Source: Rallus limicola (taxonomy: Eukaryota; Chordata; Aves; Gruiformes; Rallidae). From it: 64,000 nt of DNA. Where the stretch lies: NCBI GenBank assembly GCA_022605955.1, contig JAKCOZ010000020.1:10467001-10531000 (forward strand). The letters run 5' to 3'. Below, piece after piece: positions 1 to 12,741 of this stretch; position 1 is the stretch's first letter; every line of letters starts with the position of its first letter. The translations under genes and the position numbers were made by a program. The notes under the pieces are model-generated. The model searched no databases and was not told where the DNA came from. It saw nothing but the letters and a program-made list of their open reading frames with translations.

Positions 1-778
1 TGATGTTCATTTTCAAGAAGCATCCTGTTTGAAGTGAATCTTAAAAATACTCCTCTCATGAAAAAAAACCAACCCAAAACAGCCCTATTGGAAAAATTAC
101 ATTTTATTTATAGGCTGCATGGTTTAATAAGTGGAAGTGTGATACCTGAAGGGTGTGTCTGTATTTGTCAGGGCTATCCCTGTTGTTTTGAGCATAGAAA
201 ATCCAGAGTGTCTGTTTGTTAGGAGGCCAGACTCCTTAAGGATACATGAAATGTGGCAGATGGAGAAACTTGCTGAATCTTGGATAAATTAGTGAGACAT
301 TGCAGAGTGTCTGTAAATACTGTAGGACCTCATGACAGTGGCAGCCAAAGGAGATGAAAAAATTATATTTGCACAGAAAGGATGCGAAGTGTCTGTAAGT
401 CACCAACAAGAAACAATGACTATCTATCTGCCCATGGTTTGGGGTTCTTAGACCACCACTCTCTAAGGAGAGTCACGGTGAAATGCGTCTACCCACAAAG
501 AATCAGTGTCTAGGGATGTACCCTACTGAGTTTCATGGTGTACATTATTTGCCAATGGTTCTGACTCATCCAAGCCATTTCCCAGGTGTTGTAGTACCAC
601 GTCTGCTGTAAATGTGTGCTTCTGAGGGGAAAAGCTTTTAACTGCAGGTGACTGGGATGGTTCAGTTTCCCCTTTAGTTACATCCTCTGCTTCTTACTTT
701 TGTTTGCACATATCAAACTTATGATGTAAGCTTAGTGCCAGTTTCTCACTAGTGTTCTGAAGCCACAGTTAGGACAGA

Positions 779-792
779 TTTTTTTTTTTTTC
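779..792. repeat. T14 homopolymer
   Basis: An uninterrupted run of 14 T follows a GACAGA context. No retrocopy body with an AATAAA signal is evident beside it, so it is read as a simple homopolymer. Confidence 0.9.
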
Positions 793-2252
793 TAAGGTCT
801 CCAGGCACTGCAGTCAAGAGTTTTCTTTAAATCTTTATATCTTAGCCTCACGAGTTCAAGAGATTTTATTCATTATTCTAAATATTAATTATTATTATTT
901 TATCATTTTAGATACTCTAGATTTTGTATGCCAGCTTTTTTGCTGCAATTCTGGTTGTGACGATGAATTGCCTTATGTAAAGACTCTGTAGAAACAGCTC
1001 CTCGTTCTGAGTGGATTTGTTTGGCTTTCACTCAGACAAACTCCCAAACACAGCAGGATCAGGTCTATTCTGAGGATGCCAATAATTCCAGCTGAAATCT
1101 TCCATCAAAAATCTTTCTGAGTTCAGCAGAAGCATAACTGATGTAGTCAAATATAGTTCCCTGCTAGCACTAAATTAATACTCATCTCTCCTGACTCAGG
1201 AAGGGATGGCTGGATGAACTTTATATGTCCCTTGGTGCAAATATTTCCCAACTTTCTCCTATGTATCTCCTCATTTTTGTACATGCATATGTGTTTTAAG
1301 GAGAAACTTGCTTCTGTACAAAAAAAGGTATTGCTGCTTTTTCTTTATTATTCCATCATTTCTCCATTTAAATTGCCTCTCAGAAATTCTTTTTTTCCTT
1401 CACATGTGTTTATCAACTTTTAGGAATTTCAAGCTACCATATTAATTTCTGAGATTTGCAGAAGTTATGTTGCTGATGGGAGTGGCTTATTTTCTGCACT
1501 GCTTCTTGGCTACCCGAAAATACAGTGAAAACAAGTGTGCTGTTTACAAAGATGCATTGTTTGAGTCAACAATGATCCAAACCAAATTGTTACACACTGA
1601 CATCTTCATGATTTGAAGGAATCTAAACAAATTCTCACTTTATAGCCTGAAACCTGAAGGTCTTTTCTGGGAAGGGTTAGTCTTATATACCTGAAGGGGC
1701 ATATTCTCAATTTTCATTATGCTCTTAACGTCTCATCCATGTTCAGTGCTCAATGTTATCTGAAGGTATAAGGAATTATCTGAACTTGTGGAAAACTTGA
1801 CATGCATATACTTTTCCTTTCAAACTCTCCTTTAATTTTAAAAGGGTAAAACCAGTTGAAACAGCAATTAGCAGAACAAACACTACTGTCCTTGGGGGAG
1901 ACCTTGTCTGCCAAACTCCTGACTCAAGAGAATGGTTATAGCTGAGTTACAGCCGAGAGAACAGACCCAACTTAGGCTGGAAAATGCTGATGGACCTTGA
2001 ACTTTACCTGTGCTGGTGGGGGTCATGCTATAATAAAGCACACCTCAGTCAAGAACATAAAAACCTTTAATTCAGAATTTGATGCTTAACTCCACATCAT
2101 CAATCTTCCTGCTCTATATTAGTTGCACCAAAATACATAACTCTTTGCATCTGTTAATAGTCCAGAGTCTGTCTGACAACTGAATGCAGCTGAAAGCTCT
2201 CAGTTCTTGATTTGTATTTTGGTTTTGGGGGTGGCATGTTGGGATTTAGGAC

Positions 2253-2266
2253 TTTTTTTTTTTTTT
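2253..2266. repeat. T14 homopolymer
   Basis: An uninterrupted run of 14 T lies in AT-rich DNA. No associated insertion was recognised. Confidence 0.9.
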
Positions 2267-2663
2267 CTTAGCACTTGGCAGTTTACAAAAAGCTAGATGC
2301 TAAGAGCTGGCCTGTCCTCCTTGAAAGTTTATCCGAAAGAGAAAAACAATTTAGAAGAGCAGACTGCACTCAAGAGCTCATTAAATAAAATCTGAGTGAA
2401 TTGACAATTATTTGAGGCTGGTGACTTAAAGTACCCTCAGTGGGTATTTAGGAAACATTGATTATTTTTTTTAATAAACAAGGAAATTAGAAATATTATA
2501 CAGAGCTGAAGCCCCATTCATTAGCATCTGTCAGAATTAGTCAAATCCATCTCTGTGTATGTACTGCCTGATATTTTTACAAAATAAGATCTCTGTATCT
2601 TTGTAGGTGGAAGAGCAGTTGTGCAGAGCACTGTGGCACTCTGAGTTGTACTGGAGGTGTGCT

Positions 2664-2802
2664 GATTCACAGAATCACAAAGTTAGAAAAGACCTTGAAT
2701 ATCAAGTCCAACTGTACCTGTCCTCTACTAAACCATATCTCTAAGTACCATATCTACCCATCTTTTAAACCCATTCAGGGATGGTGACTCAGCCACCTCC
2801 CT
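2664..2802 (-). mobile_element. CR1 LINE 3' fragment (5'-truncated)
   Basis: The left end reads CACAGAATCAC, the complement of the CR1 terminal 8-bp repeat. It is followed by the complement of the TTCCAACC-type 3' motif in diverged form, then TCAAGTCCAAC. A long stretch (CTGTCCTCTACTAAACCATA, then CATCTACCCATCTTTTAAA) matches the bird CR1 branch that also supplied the copy at 26529. Similarity fades after CCACCTCCCT at about 2802. The element is therefore inserted antisense to the given strand and keeps only about 140 bp of its 3' untranslated end. CR1 is a non-LTR retrotransposon that primes on target DNA and usually leaves 5'-truncated copies. Substitutions against the sibling copy suggest it is old. 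It has no coding capacity. Confidence 0.9.
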
Positions 2803-5547
2803 AATGATCCTTCTGCATGTTCACCTATGGAAACTTTCATATGACTTTTACTTCCTCTAGACAGTCAAGTTCAACCATCTTCTTAATGCTGTGGCAGGGC
2901 CATGGCTGACCCCACCAGAGCTGATCCAAGGACCTCACTAAACCATCCAATCAACAGGTGGTGTGTACAAAGGGTGGATTGATGGTGTTGCTCTAGTCCT
3001 ATTGCAGTTAAGAGAAGGAAAGATTAATACATGGAAAAGTATGCATGGATGGTAGGGCTGGAGGTTCAAATCTGATCGTGAAGCCAGGCAGTGAATGCAT
3101 GCATTGGCCCAACACCAGCCTTCATCCCAACTGTTACGTACAAGGTTTCTCAGGAATCCCAAAGCTATTGGTGCTGCAAAGCTGACAGCATAGTTCTGCT
3201 CTGTCCCCTTGGACCTTCTGCTCTCTTCTAGACAGTGTCTGGCCAGTGCCCCAGAGATTGCCAAGATTGCAGAGGGTCAGGTCTTAGCCCCAAGCTGTGC
3301 CTCTGTTAGCTGGCTGGGTGTTGCTGCAGATGGGACTGTGTTGAGAGATTTGGACTGGGAGCCATGCTATAGGTTCCCCCCCGGGGCAGTGGGCAGGGGC
3401 TTTAGGAAGCATCAGTTGGGGAATGAGAAAGAAGTTGAAGGCGCAGCAGAAGCAAGGGTTTGTTTAATACAACCACAGCTACAGGTGGTTTCCACAATTC
3501 CTCTGGCAAATGCAGAAATCTTTTGGACAATTAAGAACCACATGGGTGTTCTGTCTTAGTGTTTCCATAAGAAAACGGGCTTTCCATAGAAGAGATCTGG
3601 TGGGTGGAAGAAGGCTTTCTCAGCTGTAAGACGACTTTGTTTCCTTTGTAGTTAGTTCCCTCTCCACTGAATTCAATGGGGAAACCAACCCCTCTGTCTT
3701 TGGGAGTTCTTGGCCTTCACTTGGTGTTATATCATAGCACCGAGTTCTGAGAGTGAAGTGTTGCACCCTTCAGAAGTGAAGTGCTCTCTTTTGGCTGCTG
3801 GGTGAGGCAGGACACCCAGCTGGATGGACCCACGGTGCAGCATGCATCACCTCTTTGGCAATGCCTCCCTGCTAAGAGCAGCTGCAGCAGTCCTTTTGCA
3901 AACAAAGCTAGAGAAGAAATCCCATCTGTATACTGCAGGACTATGCAGGGGATGAGAAAAATCTAGTTATGCTAAAATTTGTCTTTCTTACCTGTCTGTG
4001 ACCTTTTGTGGTACCTGCTAGCTCATTTGTCTTGCAGCACTAACAGAAACATGTGTAAGGAAGCAAAAGAAAAGCTGAGACCTCACAAATTGGACACCAA
4101 TTCAGATGAGACTAGCAAACCTCAGTAGATGTCCCTTATCACTCTTCTCATCGAGGTAGGTGAAAACTTTTTGAACTGGGAAAATATTTTTTTAATTGTC
4201 TATAGAATGCCATCAAGACATGATTCAATTAACTAGATTGAGAGAGAGATGCTAGTGAGTTATTTGTGCACCTGGCAGCATGTGCAGAATACTGATAGCC
4301 TAGGAAATGTTCTCCAAATTCTTGATCAACAGCAGCTGGAGCAAATTTTTTACTTTGAGTAGGGAAAAAGAAGAAAACTCTTTCAGTGCAGCGACAGTAG
4401 TATATTTACATTACAAAGTCGGCAATTGCTAACCGTTACTGGGATTCAGCTGCCAGAATAAAGGCAGGGGCATTCATTTAGTTTCATTTCCAATTATAGG
4501 AGATCCTGTTGTTTCTTCCTCCCAAATAAAAGCCTTGCAAACCTAGCTTAATTACAAAACTATACGGGCTGCTACCCAACTTGTCTGGCTATGGAAGTGG
4601 TCATCTGTCTTCCCAATCATTTTCTTTAACTCATTCAGTTTAGGGGAGAGGAAAGGCTGTCCTTGCATTATTGTGAAATTACTTTAATTTCATAGCTGAG
4701 TGTGAAAGCAGGCAGCCTGGTGCTGCAAGGGATAGCTATCCATGGTAAATTGAGAATATCTCTCATCCCTTCGTTCACGGTGGGAGCTGAATCTGCTGGC
4801 AAGCAGCTCCGTTACTGGAGTAAACGGTGATATTTGTTAAGTGCCTCCAAACTGGCGCTTTCTGAATTTTCAATACACCTACCTGGTGTCTGATCCAATT
4901 GTCACTGAAGCGAAGTCAGTGGGAGTCTTTTTCCTAATTTCAGAGCAAGAGAGAGTCTCCCATGGTGTGGTTTGTACAAGCGGGTAGTGGGGTAGGGGTA
5001 CAGGGTGATTTACTGGATGTTGGGGAGTTTCTTACAGCAATGGCATTGCAGGGAAGGCTGGTGAGGACAGAGGCTATAGAACATCAATGACCTGGGACAG
5101 CAATTCAGTCTGGTCAGTACGTTGCTGCAGGTTCCATTTCAAGACAGGTAATCCAGTAATAAACATTAATCAAGGAAATTTGATGGGAATGGATAATGGA
5201 AAAAATGAAGCATGTTGGAACAAACTCTGCTGGCAGCACAGAAGTGAACTTTACCTAAAGAACAGGGTAGAGTGCCTCTTTGTTTAGAAGTTCTGCTCCA
5301 GAAAGCTTACTGAGGCTCTTGTTTCACTCCATGCTGAGGAGCAAAGACACCAAACCCTGCCTGAGACCCTGCCTTTGACTTAGAGGTTTTGGGAAGCAAA
5401 GGCAGCTCTGACATTAGTGTTAAGCACAAAGTCTAAAATCCCCTGCATAGAGCCCAACTATCCTCTCCTCACTGCACAGTTGAATGATATAAAGCTGTGA
5501 CATAAAGCTTCTTTAGGAAGACATCCTTCCCTGAGAAGGTGCTAAGG
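2803..5547. other. Non-coding DNA, no gene; contains candidate regulatory block
   Basis: The longest frames (108-116 codons, on both strands near 2938-3559) overlap each other antisense and show no domain. From about 4380 the texture changes to long unbroken non-repetitive sequence with many TAAT, ATTA and AATTAC words, described separately as a candidate regulatory element. A minus-strand donor-like complement (CTTACCTG) is present near 3990, without a convincing acceptor partner. Confidence 0.65.
4380..4900. promoter_or_regulatory. Candidate conserved non-coding element
   Basis: About 500 bp of repeat-free sequence is dense in homeodomain-type words (CAATTATA, TTAATTAC, CAATCATTT, CATTATTG). 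It also retains several CpGs (TTCGTTCACGG, CTCCGTTACTGG, AAACGG) in an otherwise CpG-poor area. It includes the paired inverted repeats at 4783-4827. Nothing here codes for protein. The call rests on texture only. Whether it is evolutionarily conserved cannot be judged from one sequence. Confidence 0.22.
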
Positions 5548-5735
5548 CAGGGTGCCCAGAGAAGCTGTGGCTGCTCCTGGATCCCCAGCAGTGCTCAGAG
5601 CTGGGTTGGATGGGGCTTTGGGCACCCTGGGCTACTGGAGGTTGTCCCTGCCTAAGGCGGAGGGGTTGGGACTAGGTGGGCTTTGAGGTTCCTTTCAACC
5701 CAAACAAGTCCGAGGTTCTGTGATTCTGTAATTCT
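5548..5735 (+). mobile_element. CR1 LINE 3' end (5'-truncated)
   Basis: The sequence runs GTGCCCAGAGAAGCTGTGGC, then GGTTGGATGGGGCTTTGGGC, a variant of the AGGGGGGTTGG box, and TTTCAACCCAAAC. It ends in TTCTGTGATTCTGTAATTCT, which is the 8-bp terminal repeat of CR1. Only the last part of the second reading frame and the 3' untranslated region remain, about 190 bp. It is of the common avian CR1-F-like type, in sense orientation. It is transcriptionally inert as far as can be seen. Confidence 0.95.
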
Positions 5736-8700
5736 CATGCTTGTTGAACAGAGAATTGGTTGGCTTAATAAACTCTTGTATGTGGTAGCTCTATTATTTC
5801 TGTAGGCTCTTGCTGCTGTACAATGATTTAAAATAGCAAATGTCAGCTCAGAATCAATCTGGTTTGTGAAGGTCCTTTCAAATACAAGTTACTTTAGTGC
5901 TGCTTTAGGTTGGAGTTACCACTTGCTGAACATTTGGAGGGTATTGGTTATGTTACAATTCTTGAGAAAAATTAATTCTATTCAGACCTAGTGCAAGCAA
6001 ATTTTATTGTGCATGCAGCTGTTCAAGATTAAGTAATTATTTGATGAACCTTTGGAGGCAATGAATTTTAGATGAAGCATGTACACATTTTTATTATGCA
6101 TACATTTTTTTCTTGATCAGTTTTCTCTTCATTTGGTCACTCGTTTATGTGGAAGCAGTGAGCAAAATCTGCATATCTCACTCTTTTGAAAGGAAATTTC
6201 CATTTACATAGCCTTGGTGCTTTCAGCCCACACACCTTTCAGAGCATTTTCAAAACTGATCTATTACACTCCATGTGGCAACTTCAATAAAGCAGGTCAT
6301 CTCAAAAAGACCAGGGTTAGACCCTCAGCTGGGATCAACAGTCTTTTCTCTTTTGAGCTCTTTTTGAGCCTACCCAGAACCATTTCACCTTCAGCTGGGC
6401 AGGGATGGCTTGTAGGAGATCAGGGCCAGGTCTCATCGGGGGTGTCATAGATGCTGTTTTTGTTGTTTAGAAAAGGTTACAAATCAAAAGTTTCTTCTCT
6501 TGATTTCGTTCTTTGCAGACAGCTAAAAGCTCTTTATGTTAAAACTGATATCTGAAAGCCAAAAAAAAAGACAAAAGGGGGGATTCTGAAACAGTGAGCA
6601 AAAGGGTGTGCTTTCAAGAAGAGCAAGATGATGTTTTTTAAGCCCTTTAAATACTCTGTGGTCCAAGTTACCTAACGTATGTGTGCATAACTGGTCCAAC
6701 CTTGACAAAGACAGCAGTGAATTTGGTTTTCAGGCCAGAAGCACTCTCAAGGAGGGCACAATGATTTTGGCTCCAAATTGCATAGATTATTTTTCCTGCC
6801 ACTTCAAGCAGGCACCTGCCTCCCCCAGTTACCCCAGAGATTTTGTCCTGAGGCAGTACCTTCAGGGACTGCTCTAGCAAAGGCTCAAGATGTTGTACTC
6901 TAATCTTTATACGAGATCCACAAGCTAACAGGACCATCCAGCAACACAGATTCAAACCAAATCAGGCACACAATTGCATCTCTAGTGAATTAGCCAAGCC
7001 ACAGACAAGTTTATTTTCTGGTAGCTGAAGGTGGTATGGGATCTCAGAAAATCTTAGAGGGTTGGAGACAGGAGATACATGATCCAGCATAAAGCCTGCC
7101 AGTGAAAAGTTAACCTGTCAATGTTTATTTTTTTAAACAAATCTGAATCAGCAGAGCCAATTTGTACTGGATTGGTGCTTTGTGGCTCACCACTGCACTG
7201 GTTTTGATCTAAGTTGGATTTATTGTTATCATTGAACTGTGATGTGAGCGTGCAGAAGATGTGAATACCGCTCAGGGAACTGTATTTCTGTCAGGAAAAC
7301 ACACCCCTTAAGATGTCTCACCCTGAGGCTGTTTGTCTCTGGCTGCATTGCTTTTGTGCCTGTGTCTGAGCCTTTTTCCATGATCACCTTTCCTTCCAGC
7401 CCAGCTTCCACAGCACAGTGCCATGCTGTGGTACACGGAAATATTAGTGCTCTCTATAAAGAGGGTTATACAGCAAGGCAGAGCAGTATAGCTGTGTAGC
7501 TCTAGGTATTTATAGATAAATAAAGCTGTATTAAAGAGCTCTGCTGGTTTCTTTCATGAGCCCACATGGTGCCAGCAGCATCCAGCTGTTGCGCTACCCT
7601 CGCTGCCCTCCCCAGGAGATACTCTCGGTCCTGCTGTCCCTTGTAGGGACAAGAATGCAATGAGATAGTTGTGCTCTGAAAAAGTGTCTCATCCTCCCAA
7701 TGCCCGGTCTGAGCCCGTGACACCCCAGAGATGCTACCAAGAGACAAATTGCAGCTGAGTAATTTGCTTGCATAAACTCAGTTTTTACACAGGGGTGTTG
7801 GAGAAGCTGGAGCACAGAAGGGCATTGTGCTGCTCTGGATCTGGGTGGGTGCTACTGTCCTCTCTTGGAGTGCTGCTTCCTGCTGCAGAACCCTTGTCCT
7901 CACAGGAGATGACCATGCTGAAGTTCAGTCAGTCAGGGCCGGTCTGTTTCTCTGCATATATTTAAGAGAAGATGACTACAGAGTTTGCTGATGTCAAGTC
8001 TGTTGTCTGTGTGTGTACAAAAGCCCCGGATTTAGTTTATAAGTGGTATCTTCCATCACGTTTCTATTTGGTGAGTAGCACTTGCACTACAAAGCATAAC
8101 CTTCAGTGTCTTTCAGAACCCTGAATCAGATAGATATTGAGGAAAAGCCTGTATTTTAGTGACACCCCCCCAAGCCTGCAGGTTCTGCATGTCAGATTGG
8201 TGTTAGGACCTCAGCTGACTTGTTATCAACCAGTCTGGAGTCCTACTGCACTTCTTGTTTTATTGCACCAGTGAGTATGATGGGTCAGTATCACAGAGCA
8301 ATTTTTGGATTGTGCTTTTGGGTTTGACAGCTCAGTTGTGTGCCAGTTGTCTGTGTCAGTTGGACTTGATCTGAAATCAGTGGAAGGACTGCAGCCCTTG
8401 AGTGTTGCAGATTAGGAGCAAGCCCATAATGACTGGCAGTGCTTGGCAATGGTCCAGATGTTGTCTCATTGTTCAAATCACATTGGAGAGTTTCTTCTGT
8501 CTATGGGGCATCTAAATTAGATTGTTATATGCATTCTGGAGGGTTTATGCTCTGGAGCTTTTCTGGTTTTTGCATTTGGTTCCCTTTTTAGCAATGTTTT
8601 TGAGAAATCGACAGGTTATAGCTATAAATCACTAATGTCCATCTACCTGGACTCTTTACACACCCAAGTCCAGATCCATCACGCATTCAAGATTTCTACC

Positions 8701-11700
8701 AGTTCCTGTTTAGGCACTAACTCTCTTTGAAGACAAACAGGTGTCTAAAATATCGATCTGGGACTTATCTCAAGTTGGTAGCTTGAAATCTTTCATCATT
8801 CTTCTCCTGGCATCCTAAGCCTGGTACAAAGAATATTTGAAAGGAGAAGGTAATTGTGGGCTTTCCCCAGCTCCATGCTAGATATAAGGCCTTCTGAGAA
8901 GTCAGGATGAAGTCACCTACTTATGTTCACATAAGTTCTTTTCTAGTTGAAGCCTGGAAGTTGGAAGGATAGAGGAAATGATAAGGTTATTTACTTTCTC
9001 TAGTATTGACACACAACTTGACTTGCTGCCTTACCCATAAACTAGAGTTGGCTCATTCTCCAAAATGATAGCATGTGCTCTTTCATTTCAAATGCAATTC
9101 TACAAGAAAAATTCAGTTCTGAAGGCCTTCTTCATGATGGAATTGTATTTGCAAAGTCAGATGGGCAAATAATAGCCCAGAGTTGTCAGTTCTCCAAGGC
9201 AACCAAAACCCCTCAACAAATACTGGTAAATCAATGCCACTTCTTCCTGCATAGCAAGTCACTCAGAGAGCTCAAGGAAGGTAATGAAAGAAAAACATTT
9301 CTGAGAAACCTCAGTTTCTGAGGTTAAAGACCAAAATAAACTACTTCCATTGAGGATTCTGCAGATCATCTTTTTGAATTTTTATATACCTGCAGGAGAG
9401 AAGAGACACATGTGAGGTGATGAACAGTTTAGATAAGTAGTTAGCAATTAGCCAAGTCCATTAGCTTCTTTGCAGCTTCTGAGTCAAAATGAGTCCTCAC
9501 AGTTTCCTCTCCAAGCAGCTGTCGTGATGGTTCTGGATGGGAAATCAGTCCCCTTAGTGTTTACTGTGATCCACATGCTGGCTCTTTGGCAGGTCTAGCT
9601 CCGGCTCCATCTGTCAGGGTGGCATCTTGCCCTCTCACCAAGCATGGTGTGCCAGGGTAGCTCTGCTAACAAAGCACAGGTTGAGAGCCAGGGATGGGCA
9701 GATAAAAACATGTGAATGATTGGGTGAGACACCAGGATCACCTGAGCAGAAATCAGATTACCTGGTTCTGATAGGGATGATTTGGAGAGCTGAAGACCCC
9801 AGGAAGCCATGTTAGGCACCTTGAATGGTAGTGTTTCTTTGGCACGGACTCACACATGCAGAGCATTGCCTTGAACCATCAGTTTGTGGGAGAGCTTAAT
9901 CCTTACCCACCTGGAGTAGGGAGCAGCACAGAATGGATGCTGGCCTCTCTACTGCAGGGTTATATAGCAGCTGTGTTTCACTGGTACTTGGGCTGGAAAG
10001 GGGTTGAGTGAGAACTGTACTGAGCAGCGGCCCTGCAGCATAAAGGTGGTTTTGTTGTCCCACATTCCTGTCCAGTAGAGTGCCAAAATATGCAATGTCT
10101 GATATGTGAGTGGAGCATTAGCTTCTCAAGGTCCCTCTGAAATGCAACCTGAGAGGAGACCTATTGTTTTGTAACTACCAACCAGGATTCCCATTGCTGG
10201 CAGATCCTTAATCGGTTGGTGAACAAAGACACCATAACCAGGTGCTTTTCAACACCACTATGAAGAAGTTCTGTGTGTTCAAAAGTAATGACCTGTTTGT
10301 CAGGCAGGGATGGGTGTGCTCCTAAGAACTTTCTAGGAAATAAAGCCCGCATTACAAATGCAGCTGTTTCAACCCAGGGCTTCCTAGCCCTGTTATGCCA
10401 CATAACAGAAAGCCAACACAAAACGGGTCAGCCCAATACACACTACAGTAATTTTGCTGTAATGTTATTTTCTGCCAGTAACTTCTAAAGGAAAAAAACC
10501 TGACAGAGTTCAAAACAAAGTGTATGGAAAGTGATGTGTCATCATGAGCTCACACACATCTCTACAGAATATATACAAAAGGTTTCTTTTTCTTTATTAC
10601 TTTGTCTTGTCTGTTCAGGCTGATGCCTCTTGTTCTCTGTTTTATCTAATGTGTGTTATAAACTGCCTTGTATGGAGACAAGAGCAGCAGTATGGCACCG
10701 AAGGAGCTGTGAGGGGCTTTACTTAAATCAATACTTCATTGTCTTTAGCAAAGCAGGTTGTAATACCCTAACAGGACTTTTGACTACATCCTAAAGCCCA
10801 TGTTTGTATTGCAGGTGCCAGCAAGGGAAACCAGAAGATTCTTAACCAAATGGAAGTGAGAGGTTTGTCTGGGTCTACACAGATAAAGGAAAGGGTCCAA
10901 ACTAACCAAAGATCAGCTGTATTTGGTTTTATTGGTTTATTACAGCTGTAAGTAACTATTGCATTGCTTGTGCCCCCTTCTTATGTGGGGAAATGCATAT
11001 GAATAGGTAGAGATATTTTTTTATTTGCAGCCATTGCAAAATGATGGGTGTAGGGGGAGAGGAAAGAATGTTGGGTTTGTGAATCAGGGTCATAAAAATT
11101 AAAACTGGAGAGAATAGGAAAAATCAAGACAAAAACATTTTATTTTAGCCTTTGGTATATTGTAAGAGAAACCTTCTAATGAAAAACCATTCTGCATAAG
11201 AAAACAAAATATTGCAGTGAAATGTTTGGACTCCTTTTCATGTTGTTGGGGTTTTTTTTTAATAGAGTTAAATAAAAGCCCAGAAAGTTATACAAAATAA
11301 TACTATGGTGTCCCCATGCCAGTGTTTCTCCTTCTGCATTCTCCAAAAGCATAGCAAAGAAAAAAGCATCTGGCTTTCATCTGAAGTTTTCAAGCTTGGG
11401 ACCAAAACATATGTTGAAGTTTGTCTCAGTTGCCTAGACAGGGTAAGCTGCTGCTCTGTAGTCCTGGAGCACTGAATTTATCCTCCCCAACACAACCTTG
11501 GAACAGCATTTACAGAAATGCTGGTTTTCAGAGCCAACATACTCCATTAATGCTCATCAACAGCATGTGAGCTGTAGTAGGGTAAGGCCATGCTTGCAGG
11601 GGGACTTTCAAGAGACACATCACAGGTTTTCTCTTATAAGGTTCAAAACTTCCAGTTTCTTATGACCAAAACTCTAGTTTTATTTATGAAGTATGCATGA

Positions 11701-12681
11701 AAGAAAACTTTAGAACAATGACTTCTATGGCATCTGCCAATATTTTCATTTTAGCTTAACAGGGGATTTTAAATTATTATTGAGTCCTATTTTCTGAAGA
11801 GAGCAAATGCACAGAAATTTGATTATATTGAGCCTCTAACTGCATAAACACAATACTAGCCCCAGTGGACTAATTCCATTAAGACTTGAACTATCCATCT
11901 TGGAGTTGCTCATGAATACAAACTGCCAGAGCTGCCGGCATTGCAGGATTTGCAAAACAACTTGTACATTTTTGTGTCAGATAATAAAAGCTGCCTTTAT
12001 TTAGAGAGATATTAAAATAAACAGGTTTAATAATATATTTTAAAACTTCATTGTTACTCATATGTTGTTTTTCTCCGCTTGAATGGTATTCTTTATTACA
12101 GCTGTATATTACCTTCAAAATGCTTCTTGCTCTGAACCTTGCAGGGTGCTGAATCTGTAAATATACCATCTGTAGCATAGGTGAGAATTTTAATTCTCAC
12201 AGCAGAAAGGTCCATTTCAGTATTTTGCATTTCCAAACTGTGCTCTGGCTTGCCAGTTTTTTAATTCTACCTATCTTTTAGATAACTCTTTTCTATCTAA
12301 GTAACATATTACTGCTGAGGATTGGGAGTCATTAGGGAAGATCTGCCCAATTAGCATGTTAATTAGGACCTACCCAATTCAGGGATAGGGAGGTGATTGT
12401 TTTATTAGCATTCTGTGAGATGAAAGAAAGATTAATGACTGTGCATGCACCCCTTGAGGGGTATAGGAGTAACACTTCTTTTTTGAGATATCTGCATGTG
12501 AGAGGAGGAATGTGAAATGGCTGGACTAACTGGGGGAGTTGCCTGCTGATTAGTTACGCCCGGAGCAGAGAAAAGTATGATTGAGTTTGTTTCTTGATGA
12601 GAAGGAAATGATGGTACAAAGTAACCATAACAGGGCAAGAATGTCTGCTGTTATAAATAACTGAAGTCCCGTTGATAGATT
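5736..12681. other. Long repeat-poor non-coding stretch, no gene seen
   Basis: Nearly 7 kb lacks any CR1 piece. Open frames are all under about 100 codons, distributed equally on both strands, and none looks like a protein family. AT-rich, TAAT-rich patches occur near 11890-12180 and 12300-12420 (CCAATTAGCATGTTAATTAG). These could be regulatory, but I can only point to motif density. No CpG island, tRNA or hairpin RNA was recognised. Confidence 0.6.
11890..12420. promoter_or_regulatory. Candidate regulatory block rich in homeodomain words
   Basis: This AT-rich repeat-free block contains TTTAATAATATATTTTAAAA, CTTTATTACAGC and a cluster of three ATTAG/TTAAT cores at about 12350-12375. Such clusters are typical of developmental enhancers but also arise by chance in AT-rich DNA. 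No coding potential is visible. The boundaries are approximate. Confidence 0.15.
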
Positions 12682-12741
12682 GATCACAGAATTGCAGGGG
12701 TTGGAAGGGACCTCAAGAGATTGAGTCCAGGCCCCAACTAA
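12682..12741 (-). mobile_element. Short CR1 LINE 3' fragment
   Basis: The left end reads GATCACAGAATTGCAGGGGT, followed by TGGAAGGGACCTCAAGAGAT and AGTCCAGGCCCCAACTAAA. This is the complement of the CR1 3' end (GGTCCCTTCCAACCCC, then the terminal octamer repeat). Only about 60 bp is recognisable, so it is either a severe 5' truncation or the rest has decayed. Confidence 0.88.

Larger units (their letters stand above)
1..2663. other. Intergenic or intronic AT-rich DNA, no gene seen
   Basis: No open frame here exceeds about 70 codons and none resembles a known domain. The stretch contains a TAAT/ATTA-rich patch around 860-915 and two T14 homopolymers (779-792 and 2253-2266). No CR1 fragment, tRNA fold or CpG-rich promoter is visible. 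It is best described as unannotated vertebrate non-coding DNA. Confidence 0.75.
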
